Shown piece by piece: positions 48,832-59,710 of a DNA stretch of 64,000 nt; the stretch's first letter is position 1; every line of letters starts with the position of its first letter. The notes under the pieces were generated by a model. That model saw only the letters and a program-made list of their open reading frames with translations, had not been told where the DNA came from and did not search any database. This stretch comes from Laetiporus sulphureus 93-53. Lineage: Eukaryota > Basidiomycota > Agaricomycetes > Polyporales > Laetiporaceae. The DNA is taken from assembly GCF_001632365.1 (NCBI RefSeq), contig NW_024468578.1:2972-66971 (forward strand), in the 5' to 3' direction. Position numbers and translations under genes: made by a program.

Positions 48832-50051
48832 TTGCAAACATGCTCTCGAGTTTGTCTGCTCAGTGTATGATAGAGCGCACGGTGCTAGCTCGCTCTTCAG
48901 ATCGATACCCTTGACTTGTTCTCCGTTTTCGATCGTGCTTCGCCCGCCTATCTCTTGCTAAAGAAAAATGCCTGTTAATCGACTCTTGAGGTCACAGGTG
49001 CCTTATTGAATCAGCTCTGTCTGATACCGAGCATGAGGCGGTAAGAGTGTCGACGAGCTCCGCCATAGCGAGCGTATGAATGTGAGGGCATGGTAACGTA
49101 TTGGCTGCCGAATCGAGTGCAGGGTGGTCTTGCCGCTATACCTGCATCAAACTGGATGATGAAAAGAAGCAGTAGCGACCAGCTTGCCCGTTGAACGTTC
49201 CCTACTGCCTAGACAGAGAGCAGCACTTTGACAAAGACGGCACTCAAAGCAGCACTGTGTTGCTTACCATCATAACCCTCTCGCGTCCTATCGTACCGTA
49301 AGCCGGGTGGACTTGGGCACTATTCACAGCTGATCGAGCGTGAAAAACCTAGATAACGCGATCCGAGCCTGGCACCGTCGTTCGATACAGCTTTCTTCGC
49401 TCCACCATACGAACACCGCATTTCGACACCCGTCTCGGCAAGCCATCTTCAGTCGATGTGTCCATCGATGCGTTCCAGGAACCGCTATATCCAGAGTGTG
49501 CGAATGCACCTCTTTGCGTAGGCAGGTCTTGAAAACGTATGCGCTGGAATACCACACAGACTTGCGTCGGCTCCGGCACATGCATGTCTGGTCGCAATCT
49601 TGGGCTCGCCATCCTGAAAACCCGTCAACGTACTAAACATAATCATGTATTCGTGGCCGTATACTCAGATACTACAACAAACAAAAGCATCAATGCCCCA
49701 TAACATAACAAATAATAGAAGATGAGAAATCCAGATATCCAAAGAGGGGGAATAATGAGATGGAGAGCAGTCCGATCCTATACAAACGATCCTATACACG
49801 GCGCCTTCGATCAAACAAGAACATCAACGCCCCTCAATATATCATAAAAGATGGGAAATCCAGATATCCAAAGAGGGGAAATAACGAAATGGAGAGCGAT
49901 CTGATGCTATGCAAAATAAAAGCGGCACTTTGAAGCAACATGAAGCAATACCTTCAAAATTCGGAAGCTTTCCGTGCTTGAATCCCACGATACGGTTTTG
50001 AGCGTCTCTGCAAGCCGCGCAAGAGTAAGCGTCAGACTTGCAGAGACGCCA
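48832..50051. other. Intergenic, inner end of right arm
   Basis: Contains the inner part of the right arm (from about 49,190). On the - strand, DNA at 49,190-49,600 matches + strand 37,420-37,745. Also two imperfect direct copies of about 55 bp: AGAAATCCAGATATCCAAAG near 49,727 and GGAAATCCAGATATCCAAAG near 49,853, each followed by AGGGG, AATAA and GGAGAGC blocks. Confidence 0.45.
49727..49905 (+). repeat. Short direct repeat, two copies about 126 bp apart
   Basis: GAAATCCAGATATCCAAAGAGGGG occurs at about 49,728 and 49,854 (described in two parts: GAAATCCAGATATCC, then AAAGAGGGG). Both are followed by AATAA-GA-ATGGAGAGC and preceded by an ACAAAAGCATCAA / ACAAGAACATCAA block with GCCCC. This indicates a local tandem duplication of about 126 bp. 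Confidence 0.7.
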
Positions 50052-52037
50052 TCACCGAGCAGCAGAAGACGACTTCTGCGAGTCATGCCACCCAATACGA
50101 AAAAGAGTATCATTCCTATGGTCCCCTACGGCGACAGGGTGTTGCCTTGGACCCAAATTCGGAAAACTGTCCATGAGCTGCTTGTATGTGATCGTATCTC
50201 GCGGAACGGATCGGAGGTGTCTCAACAGCGCGACAGTGAACGCGCCGCCCTTCGCGTTCTCAAAAGCAAGCTCGTAGTCGCGGCACGCAGCAAGGAGCAC
50301 ATGTGTCGTCATGTCCCGCTCCCAATCATCGTCGCCTGCTAAACAATGCGCACAATCCGATCCCGGTAGGCCTTGGATCGCAGCGACAACGGACGGGTCC
50401 ACGCGTCGTACTCTCTGTGATCCCGAATACAATCCTGACGATCCAGGGTGGGCGGACCAGCCGTCCCGCGTACATCCAGCGGCAAAGCAGCAGTCGAGAA
50501 TGACGGTGATGTTCTTGCCCTTCGCGTGGGACAGATCCTTGAGAAAGGTGTGCAGTTCGTGTTCACAGATGAGCTTGCCATCCACTGCCATGATGTATTC
50601 AACAGCGCCCTTGCCGGGGGCGTCGTGGCTAGACCCGTGTCCTGCGAAGTAGAATATGATTGCGTCGCCAGGGCGGATGTCAGGGTTATTGAGGAGGTGT
50701 GTATGTAGGGCGTCCATAATGCACTGGCGCGTAGCGTCGTGGTCGAGAAGTAGCTTGATGTGGGCCGACGGAATCTGGAGATCGTGTAGAAGGAAGTCGT
50801 AAACTGAAAGCGCGTCCTTATTCGCTCCGTTCAGCTTGAAGCCCTCGCCGTACGAGTTGATACCGACCACCACGGCGAATGTCGCCCGTTCCCGCTCAAG
50901 CGTGTTTGCACCGTCCTGCAATTTAGATTTCAGAGAAAACTTCTGTTGATACGCACGAAGGATGCTCACCTGCACGGCTGTCTTGCGGTCGACGCTAGTA
51001 CCTGGGACCTTCGGCAGCGTGAAGACGGGTAAGGCATCGTGGGTTGGGAGAGTGATCGCGTTATCGTTTTGCTGCTTTCGCCACGCATACACACGACACA
51101 ACACGTCCAACAACTTAATCGCCTTCGAGTCCCTGGCCATTTTGGCACGCTGCTCGCAGATCCGCCGCAGGTCTGTCGAATCTACGCTGTCCTCCAGGCC
51201 ATATGCAATCCGCACCGCGTTCTCGACGGCCTCCAATATGTCATCTCGCGCATTGGGTGCCTCCATGAACATTGGATCCAGCCGAGCTGTGAACGTTCGT
51301 GGTTTTCGCTCAACAGTATTTGTACCATCCTGCGATTGAGTTTTATAAGGAAACTTCTGTTGAAACACAGGAAGGACGCGCACCGCTACCGCCGTCCTGC
51401 GGTCTACGCTACTATCCGGGGTCGTCTGCTGCGTTGAGACCGGGGAGGCATTGTGCATCGAGGAGCTGATATCGTTTTGCTTCTTTCGCAATGTATACAT
51501 AGAATACAGCGATTGCGATAGCTGGATCGCCTTCGAGTCGTTGGTCATTCTTGCACGCTCCTTGCAGATCCGCCGCAGGTCTGTAGAATCTACGTCGTCC
51601 TCCAGGCCATACGCGATCCGCACCACGTCCTCGACGGCCTCGAATATATCATCTTGCGCATCGGGTGCCGCCATGACCATGGAATCCAACCGAGCTGTGA
51701 AAGTTCGTGAAAGCTGGTGTATGTGAGATGCGGTGTTCTTGTGCGAGGGAGGAAAGATTATCTGCCTGGGAGGCTTAGATTGATGACCAGTGGGCAAAGG
51801 AATTTGCAGTGCTGGCTGCGATGCCACTGTAGGAGATCGAGAAGTGCAAGAGAGGATGTTCCTTGGATTAATGGCCCACAGGACTATCGAGGAAAGCGTC
51901 CAGCAGCCGCGCGTATTGGGCTCGTGACTGTCACTGTCACCAAGCGCTGATGCCTTTTCAGACTCGTAGGCGCTTGAGAGCGGTGTTTCTCCTTGCTCAA
52001 GAAACTCAGGCAACCATTCTCCATGACCAAACGACAT
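50052..52037 (-). CDS. Caspase/metacaspase-like protein with duplicated N-terminal module
   Basis: Predicted clan CD cysteine protease, 661 aa in one exon from ATG 52037. Residues 1-110 have weak coding character and may be 5' leader; an alternative start is the ATG in DSMVMAAPDAQDD (residue 120). Residues 112-247 and 247-382 are two copies of one module (each RTFTARLD, then RDDI/QDDI-EAVE, then DSTDLRRIC, then QQKF). The caspase core follows at FAVVVGINSYGEG, with His467 in YFAGHG and Cys517 in VILDCCFAAG. The C-terminal region has RDTITYKQLMDSFP. It sits in the right arm of the inverted duplication. A membrane-anchor frame upstream (MPSRSVSAAVTSLIAVLG, 52,323 on the - strand) is out of frame, or joined by an intron I cannot place. 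Confidence 0.82.
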   Translation of the reverse strand: MSFGHGEWLPEFLEQGETPLSSAYESEKASALGDSDSHEPNTRGCWTLSSIVLWAINPRNILSCTSRSPTVASQPALQIPLPTGHQSKPPRQIIFPPSHKNTASHIHQLSRTFTARLDSMVMAAPDAQDDIFEAVEDVVRIAYGLEDDVDSTDLRRICKERARMTNDSKAIQLSQSLYSMYTLRKKQNDISSSMHNASPVSTQQTTPDSSVDRRTAVAVRVLPVFQQKFPYKTQSQDGTNTVERKPRTFTARLDPMFMEAPNARDDILEAVENAVRIAYGLEDSVDSTDLRRICEQRAKMARDSKAIKLLDVLCRVYAWRKQQNDNAITLPTHDALPVFTLPKVPGTSVDRKTAVQVSILRAYQQKFSLKSKLQDGANTLERERATFAVVVGINSYGEGFKLNGANKDALSVYDFLLHDLQIPSAHIKLLLDHDATRQCIMDALHTHLLNNPDIRPGDAIIFYFAGHGSSHDAPGKGAVEYIMAVDGKLICEHELHTFLKDLSHAKGKNITVILDCCFAAGCTRDGWSAHPGSSGLYSGSQRVRRVDPSVVAAIQGLPGSDCAHCLAGDDDWERDMTTHVLLAACRDYELAFENAKGGAFTVALLRHLRSVPRDTITYKQLMDSFPNLGPRQHPVAVGDHRNDTLFRIGWHDSQKSSSAAR

Positions 52038-55000
52038 GCGTATGCCAGCAAGAGAAAAATAAGAAGTTGCAGACCCGCGTCCAACGAAAAACGCGCTCTA
52101 GCCAGCGCGTTGCCGCGACACCAAGCAATCGTCCCGGCACGAATACTATGCAGACTTGGCCATATTCTCGAGAGCTTGCAGATAATGTAGCCAACAATGG
52201 CGATAACGCAGCCTGAAAAGCTGCCGTGACACCGCAGTTCAGCCTAACCAGGTCTTCTAGGAAGAGAAGTCCGAGCACAGCGATTAGAGATGTGACGGCA
52301 GCAGAGACACTACGCGAAGGCATTCGGGCATCCTAGGGAACACGATAGCAGCTTGCCACGCTAGTATGGACTCCGTAGGCGCAAGTCGCACGAACAATGT
52401 GGTCAATTGTGCCGACTGGTGCGTAATCCGCAGTGGCATCGCACAGAGGCACGATCACAGCTGATGCGGTTCCGCTACTCCAGGCATGAGAAGATCGTCA
52501 GACAGAGGGACGCAGTGAAGATGAGAGACCACTTGATGCCGATACATGTCCTTGATTGCAGTGTAGACAAGTGCACCGTTCTAGCATGACCCCCACCGAG
52601 GTAAGACCGCGGTATCGCAACCACATGAGTGTTTCAACATTCGAATGCAAGGAGAAGAACCTGGTTGTACGCGCAAAGGGAGGAGACGCAGTAGGAGTTT
52701 CAAGTCGAACTTTATGTATGATTGTCTGGATCAGCCAGCAATAGAGCCTGCCCTGGAGTTGACAAGACGCGTTGACGACGGCAAGATGCATCAGCCATGC
52801 GCACAGGTGCGTAAGAGAGTGAGCTGAGCGACGGAGACAAGAGCGAAGGAGGGAGAGGAAGGACGAGGACAACGGTGGGGAGAGGAGGATGGTGGGAGAG
52901 GGCAAGGGACAGCGCAGACGGGCCACCCTAAGCCAGCCATCCGAATCAAAAAAAAGTTCATCCAACTGCCTCGCCGGAAATGCGCCCATCCCAAAGGGGG
53001 ATCTAACACCGGGTAGCGCCCAACAAGTCATCAAACCAGCTGCCATTACAGGCGATAATCGACCGGCGGAAAGTGATCTCCGGGTACCGTGCGATGCCAT
53101 GACACATATGACTAATGATATTTTATCACGTGAATTAGATCCGAAAGTCCAGATGAACTTTATTTTCCTCACCCGCCCTACGACGACTGGCGACACAATA
53201 TACAAACAATCAGCCACCGTGGCTGATGGAGCTCGGAGGCTAAAAGTTGGTGGACGTCAAATGCCAGGCGCGCCATGGGCAGGTCAGCGTCGCATTGCGT
53301 ACATACGAGACCGCCGCGCGTCGCATCTCCTGAGGCCTGATCGATGATCGATGATCGCCCATCTTTCCACCCGGGCTACTGGCTTCAGCGCTATTCGAGA
53401 AGGCCTCCGAAGGTAAGCCAACTTGCGCTCTACACTACACTATGTCAGTAAGTAAGTATTGCTCTTTAGGAGAAGGCTGTCGGTTCACCGCCCAAATAAA
53501 AGATCTAAAGTCTGGCATACACCCACTGTTGACCTTCGGCCCGCCTGCTTCGAAAAGCTTCCAATGCCAGGATGAACAGCTACAGTGTTTGCTTACGCGC
53601 TTAAAATTTCTTCCGCTATTGAGAACTGCTTATGTGTAGCAGTTACGCCGCTCGTACTGCCGACGAACTTTCAATCGGAATGTCCATGCGTTCGCACAAA
53701 CCCAATTAACGTCAACCCTTCGGCTGTGGCACAGGAACATTCGAGATCACGCCAGGTTAAGGGTTCCTGTGCGCCGCTTCTCTGTTGCTGAAGTGAGATG
53801 TGCAATGGCCGGGCCTGAAGTAAGTACTTATTCGCTTAGAAGTTTGCTCCATTCTCAATGGTAAATCGAGTCAGGCACATGGTCATCGTCACTGGTCGTG
53901 GTCACAATTGCGTCTCGAGCTATCCGGAATATAACCTGGCGTGCGGCTTGTTGAAGTTCTCGATCCGGCCAGAATTAGACCTATTATATGCATTCAAGAA
54001 AAATGTTCTGATTGTGCCTCTCTGAGCAACGATAGTGCCCTACTTCCCAACCCAGCAGCAACGCGCGTGTTGCGTACGACTAGGAACCCAACGTTTCATC
54101 GGCTCGGTGTCAGCCACCCATCTCCCAACATTGCTGCTAGCAGTGAAATAGCAGAACGTTCCGCCAACTCAATCCAGTCAGTCACTCTCTGGCGACCTTG
54201 TGGGCGCAGACCGCTGGACAAGCTCGAAAAGTGGCACCGGTGAGAGACGACGAATCCGAGGTCAGGAACTGCTATGGCAGTGCCACATTGAATCCATTCA
54301 AGGCACGTCTCTCAAAGCCTACTTTTTTAATGCAATAATCTCGAGGCCTGCATGAGCGAGCATGTCAACAGTCCTCAAGAATGACTGCGTGCATCCTGTG
54401 CCTCATACGTCGACAGTTGTACTTTCGTTCGGTTGACCAGTCTGGCGAACCTGCGCTTCGAAAATGGCGCATCGGGCAGTACCATGTCATGGAGCGTTTC
54501 ATTCGGATCCCCGCAAGCACTTTGGCCTTGGCTTCATCGTCGATAACAAAGTCAGTGAAATGCAAACTCGGGATGTTGCTCTGCTCCTTGTCTGTACTGT
54601 GATGATGTGGGATCATTCTCTTCTCCTCCTTCTCACCTTTCGGGCATCCACCATTGCATCCTATCCCAACCTCCTCACAGCAACACATATTCACTATATT
54701 TTCTCTGATACTCTCGGGTCTGTCACAAGACACGCCAAATTTGATTGCTATATGAGATGACCTCCCTCTGGGATTGCTGTTTGGCGACGACTCATGTCCT
54801 GTCAGCACTTGGAAGCTGATTCTACGCTACGGTCTATGGAATCGAACCAACTCCGCAGATGTCGCGTTGCTTGTGGATCTGCCGGCTATCGCATTTGTAC
54901 GACCTGCGAGGGAGTCTCGACTTCCAGGCTCAGCTCTGAATGTCTGCATCTCATGTGGTAGTCCCCTTTTATTAGTATATGCTATTCGCCGATGCTGGAC

Positions 55001-55241
55001 ATTTCATTCGTTCTCTTCGGACTATCTGTTGGAAGATGTCTTGATCTCGCATGGTCCCGGTCGAGCTTTTGGTCCGACACGGAAGGCATATCATCCTGGC
55101 CTAGCTACAAAGCGATCGCGCTGGAACTGGTGCGCGAGCACCCTAGCAGTCTTGAATCGAACGAACCTGCGCACCTCGACCCGCTTCACAATCAGCTATC
55201 TGTTCCCTCGATCGCGTCTCTTATTCCCTCTCCCCGCCAAC
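52038..55241. other. Gene-poor interval
   Basis: First kilobase is the outer part of the right arm. Frames at 52498-53217 (-), 53941-54243 (+) and 54365-54808 (-) have no recognisable domain. The frame upstream of 55,242 (+) is continuous with the next gene but lacks protein-like character and is taken as 5' leader. Confidence 0.4.
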
Positions 55242-56531
55242 ATGGTCGCTTTAATCCAGCGCACGATGCTCGCACCGATTATCCTTATACTAACTTGTCT
55301 CCCGCTCCACGTCTCCTCGGGAAACGTCCCTGAAGGCGGCGCCTGCTCTCCCTCCAACACCCACCTCGACCCTTCCTCTCACAAGCTCCTCAGTGACTGC
55401 TCCGAGACGACATTCTGTTCCAGCTCTTCGTCCCAAGCAAACATCACGACTTCCAGCTCCACAACGTCCACCAGCAGCACAGGCACCTGCCAGCCACGTC
55501 TCTGTCGCCGGGACGAGTTTCCGTTCTGGTACTACCACGCTGACGAATCCGGCCCATCAAATGCTTCCGCTCCCCTTCTCACCCTGCCTCCGCTCTGTCC
55601 AGTCGGGCGTTTCTGTCCGGACGAGGGTAGCGGGTGTCGGCCGCTCGTGGCGCCGGGACAGCCATGCGAGATGAACCGGGACGACCAGTGCGCACCACCA
55701 CCTGGCTCCGAACGAATAGCATTGTCGAGCGAGCGGAACGTCAATGGGTCGATATGCTTACGCGAAATCTGCATGTACGTATTATTGGAGCTGCGACGAC
55801 GAGAAGGACGTTCGTGATTTGCTGATATGCTTGGGCGCAGGTACGCGAACGCGACGCTCGGCCAGGCTTGCATCATCGACAACAACACCTACGTTGACGA
55901 AGGCCCTGACGGACGACAGTATATTAACAGTATCGCCCGGGACAACTGCCGCACCACTCCGCCGCAGCCACTGTATTGTGACGGCGCGTCCCTGCAGTGC
56001 GTCCCAAGCAAGCCACTTGGCGCAGCATGCGATGCAGATCGGGAGTGCGAGAGCGTGCATACACTCGCCATTGCATGCGTCATGATGCTGACTCACACGA
56101 TGCTTATAGTACAAATGCGGCTCGTCGGGGACCTGTGTCCCTTCGCCGTCGATGCCCTTGCGAATTGCGCCATGGAAGTACGCCATCACAGCCGTCTGCG
56201 TTCTGGCTTGTAAGCGTTGTTCCTCGCTCCCTGCTGCACAACAAGATCGTCATGACTGACGTTCCGCTTTACAATACTTCCTCCAGGTATGACAGCCACC
56301 CTCGCCGCTCTCGTCTTCGTGCACAAGCGTCTCCGCCTCCAGCGCTATCGCGAGATTCGGGAGTATTACGATGAGCAGATGAGGTGTGTTGCTCTTACTT
56401 TGCAATGACAGAACATTATTGATGCATAGTTTTCGCAATATAGTTTACGTCGTTCGATGGCGGCTCTTCACGCAGCCGTTGCGGAGAGACATCGTTATTC
56501 CGATGCCTACGCAGATGAGGACGAGAAATGA
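55242..56531 (+). CDS. Cysteine-rich secreted or type-I membrane protein
   Basis: Exons 55242-55774, 55841-56054, 56110-56209, 56287-56383 and 56444-56531 give 343 aa. A signal peptide (RTMLAPIILILTCLPLHVSS) is followed by a Cys-rich ectodomain of about 230 residues with spaced CPVGRFCPDEGSGC, GQPCEMNRDDQC, LGQACIIDNNTY and LGAACDADRECES motifs, suggesting several disulphide-bonded units. A transmembrane helix (ITAVCVLACMTATLAALVFV, about 265-285) precedes a basic, tyrosine-containing tail ending YADEDEK. The last acceptor was chosen for the charged tail; an acceptor 14 nt earlier would give a different C-terminus. Function unknown; it resembles fungal cell-surface proteins of no assigned role. 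Confidence 0.72.
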
Positions 56532-56707
56532 TTCTGAGCTATAGTGACTAACCTCGAATGCGTTCGAGTGTGTTGTATGTTGCTCTTTATTGGGGATTAA
56601 GCTGCTATGGTGAATCTATGACGGAATGAAAGCATATATACAGCGACAGAGAGTATCCTACATAGGTATGTCATATCATAGTGCATAATTGATCGATACC
56701 CGAGAAG

Positions 56708-57400
56708 CTATTCGACAAAGCCCATCTATCCACTCACCATCCCGTTGGAGCAGAGTGACCACCGTGCACCTCACCGCCTCACCGATCCAGGCGATCTCAT
56801 CCCAATACGGCGGAAGACACGTACCAGGATGAATCGGCCGGCCTCCTCAACGCGCTGCCCACCTTTCGCAGCCTCTGTCTTTGGCATTGATGGCTGCTCC
56901 TTCTGCACATCTACGCGTCCCGGCGCTTTACCGAGGAGCACAGACGATTCCCTGCTCGAAGCCTTCTCTTCCTGAGGCAAGCCTGCCGACGAGCCCTTCA
57001 TCCATACCAGTCCTTCTTTCCCCTTGAAGATACCTGAGTCGCCAGACCCACTTGTGATGGGCGACTCGCACATGGGAATATCAATGTCCTCCCCTGCGCA
57101 TATTGCGCTGTCGAACGTGTTCGAGTCCGCGTCAAAAACCGTCGTGTGCGTGCATGTGGCGAGGTCGAGCTTGGGCGGCCTCCGGAGCGCGCCTTTATGG
57201 TCCTCTGAGGAGGTGTGGCGCGGTCAGTGATGATCGTGTCGATGTTCATACGTGATGTAAATACAGGTATGGAGAACGACGACAATTGTGGCGCGTCAAA
57301 TCTCGCGCCTGTCGCGTTGATCATCGGCATTTCACTGAAGGTTGTACGTACCTGGGTGCGGCCCTGCCAGACGGATTGTGTCGAAGGTGTATTGACTCAT
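56708..57400 (-). CDS. Small hypothetical protein
   Basis: Not recognised. Exons 57400-57352, 57204-56825 and 56725-56708 give 148 aa, with all joins in phase and donors GTACGT. The N-terminus is MSQYTFDTIRLAGPHPG. The body is hydrophilic, with ATCTHTTVFDADSNTFDSA, ESPITSGSGDSG and a Lys/Glu/Ser-rich part. Likely soluble and partly disordered. The first intron (147 nt) is long for this locus and may hide another exon. Confidence 0.5.
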
Positions 57401-58191
57401 TGTCGAGTTAGGAAATGCGACGAAGAGAAGGGACCTTTGACAGAGGGAGGCTATGCGATGGACAGATGTTCAGCGTCCCATGAGGGGTGCGTTTGCGAGG
57501 CATAAGTTTGGCCCATTAAATATCTCGAGCTCATGCTTATACATGAGACTCGGGCTCGTAGTCATGGGCGACAAGCATTCTTGCGGCGTTTTTGCACTGT
57601 CGTCGTCAAGGTACTCGTAGAAGCTTCAAGACCGTAAGAACAGGCCAGCATCAGTGGTCTGTACCTTGATCTATTGTATCTTTTGGGAGGGGGATTACAA
57701 CGACGGCGACGATGGCGCCAGAGAAAGTGTGGAGAAAAGCATCGGAAAAGCACGCCGAACAACCAGCTAACAAGCCATAGTCGAATGTTATTGTTGCTGC
57801 ATCGGAAAATCCATCTAGAACTGAGGATAGTGCGAGAATATGGACCCACAACAGATTCAACTGGTAAGATTCTGCATTGAGCGCTGTGCTCGATGATTCG
57901 GCAATCAAGTAACACCAAAAAAGAATGACAAACAAAAGCACAGTGTTTTGTTCTTCGTCTAATGGGCTGCGATGTAGGCAGCAAACGGATTGATCTCGTA
58001 CTACACCTCGAACTTAAACGCTGACGCAAACCGTCTGACTTTACATAATTGATCTGATCAATTGCAATCGTCGATGATTTGATGCCAGGACCGGCTTTCC
58101 CCGCAATGCACACCAGCCAGCTCGGCCACCTCCAAGTCCTTCAGAGCATTCGACTTGTCACAGCGTTCGACCGTTCTGTCAACTCTGAAAA
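57401..58191. other. Divergent intergenic region
   Basis: Separates the small hypothetical gene and NAA20, which are transcribed away from each other. A hydrophobic - strand frame at 57651-57941 has no start context and is not called. Confidence 0.4.
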
Positions 58192-58975
58192 ATGAGCGTT
58201 ACACGTCCGTTCAAAGCGACCGACCTGTTCAAGTTCAACCACATGTGAGTGAACGGCACGCCTTGGGCGAATTCGATATGAGAGAGGAATTTATCACGCA
58301 TACAGCAACTTGGACATATGGACAGAGACGGTGAGTGCTCTCCAATTCGTTTAGTGTGAGACCATGTGTAATTAGCAGCGATACGTAGTATGGTATTAGC
58401 TTCTACCTCGGCTATCTCTCGCGCTGGCCCGACCTCTGCACCGTGCAAGAGTCGCCGAACGGAAAGATGATGGGCTACGGTGCGCGCATCCTTTCCACCT
58501 CCCTCACACCTTCTCACCCATTCTCCGACACATACAGTTCTCGGCAAAGCCGAAGGCAGTGGCGCAGACTGGCACGGGCACGTCACCGCGCTCACCGTCG
58601 CGCCATCCTACCGCCGGCTCGGCCTCGCCCGTAAAATGATCGAGCACCTCGAGCGCATATCCGACGAGGCTTATCGTGCCTTTTTCGTCGACCTCTACGT
58701 TCGCTGCACCAACGGCACTGCCATACAGATGTATGAGGGCATGGGCTACAGTGTGTACAGACGAGTGAGAGAGTACTACGGGAGCTTGGGCTTGGGTAGG
58801 AACTCGAAGGATGAGGAGGACGCGTTTGGTGAGTGGCGATTATGTTTCATTCCGGTGTGGGTAAATAACAGCACGTTTCGCAGACATGCGAAAACCGCTC
58901 TCACGAGACCCCATGCGCCGCTCCGTGCGCTCCAACGGACGCGAGATTGTCGTCAGCGCACATGATGTATCATAG
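58192..58975 (+). CDS. NAA20: N-alpha-acetyltransferase 20, NatB catalytic subunit
   Basis: Acetylates the N-terminal Met of proteins starting MD, ME, MN or MQ, at the ribosome with the auxiliary subunit NAA25. Exons 58192-58244, 58306-58330, 58389-58479, 58538-58828 and 58884-58975 give 183 aa, the family length. It has the NatB opening TRPFKATDLFKFNHINLD, the substrate-loop TETYGISFYLGYL, GHVTALTVAPSYRRLG with the acetyl-CoA motif RRLGLA (82-87), VDLYVRCTN and MYEGMGYSVYRRV. Exon 2 is only 25 nt. All splice phases agree. Confidence 0.96.
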
Positions 58976-59710
58976 TCTCTACCATGTCAGCCTCTTCTCT
59001 CCTATCCACACACATCTACACCGGATCTCTATACGGCAAAAGCCTTCGACACTCGAAGCAACGTCTGCAGTAGGTGAGTGTGCGGTGTATGATTTGCTAT
59101 CAATTTTGCATAGTACGAATGCATTCGTGAGTCTCGAGATCTTTCTCTCTACGGGTTGCCACATTACCCCATCGCGATGTGAATACACTCGCCACACCAA
59201 AGTTCTCGCCGAGACGTCACACACGATAGCGGGCGCTTCCGCTATGCATCAATGCTTCCGAATATTCTTCATCAAGTTCTTTGTTCTAAAAACTGTAGTG
59301 ACCACACCTTTACGATTTGAATGGCCCGATAATTGAGTTATTAATGTATTACGATGCTGCGGTCCAGATGATAAATTAATGTGATCTACAGCAAATGTCT
59401 TGTCACGCGGCGAACAATGTCCACCGTCAGAAACGCTTCTGCATGCAAAACACAGACGATCAGCATGCATTTAACCTGAGCCCAGAACAATGATTGAATG
59501 GTTCATCAGAAGAATAATGGTGCAATACGTGCACCGAATATAAGCCGGACGTAGATCACTCCTCTTCCCGAAGGCCAGCCCGTCCGTCTGCATGCCCACT
59601 CTCGCAGACAGAGGCGCACAAAGCCAGCCTCCCGAAGGGTCATATGGCCCCGGCAAGCTTTCATCTCGCAGAGAAATTCCACTAGACAGTCGACTCACCC
59701 TGAATCACGG
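58976..59710. other. Convergent 3' interval
   Basis: Between the convergent NAA20 and palmitoyltransferase genes. The 129-codon frame at 58947-59336 (+) overlaps the NAA20 stop in another frame and has no features. Confidence 0.45.

Larger units (their letters stand above)
49190..53010. repeat. Right arm of inverted segmental duplication
   Basis: Reverse-complement counterpart of 34,270-37,745. The shared blocks appear in mirrored order: CAAAGTGCTG tail, caspase gene, promoter-side DNA, TTCGAATGCAAGGAG block, GCATGGCTGATGCATC block. The spacer between the arms is about 11.4 kb. This arm lacks the alcohol-dehydrogenase fragment seen in the left arm. Confidence 0.75.
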
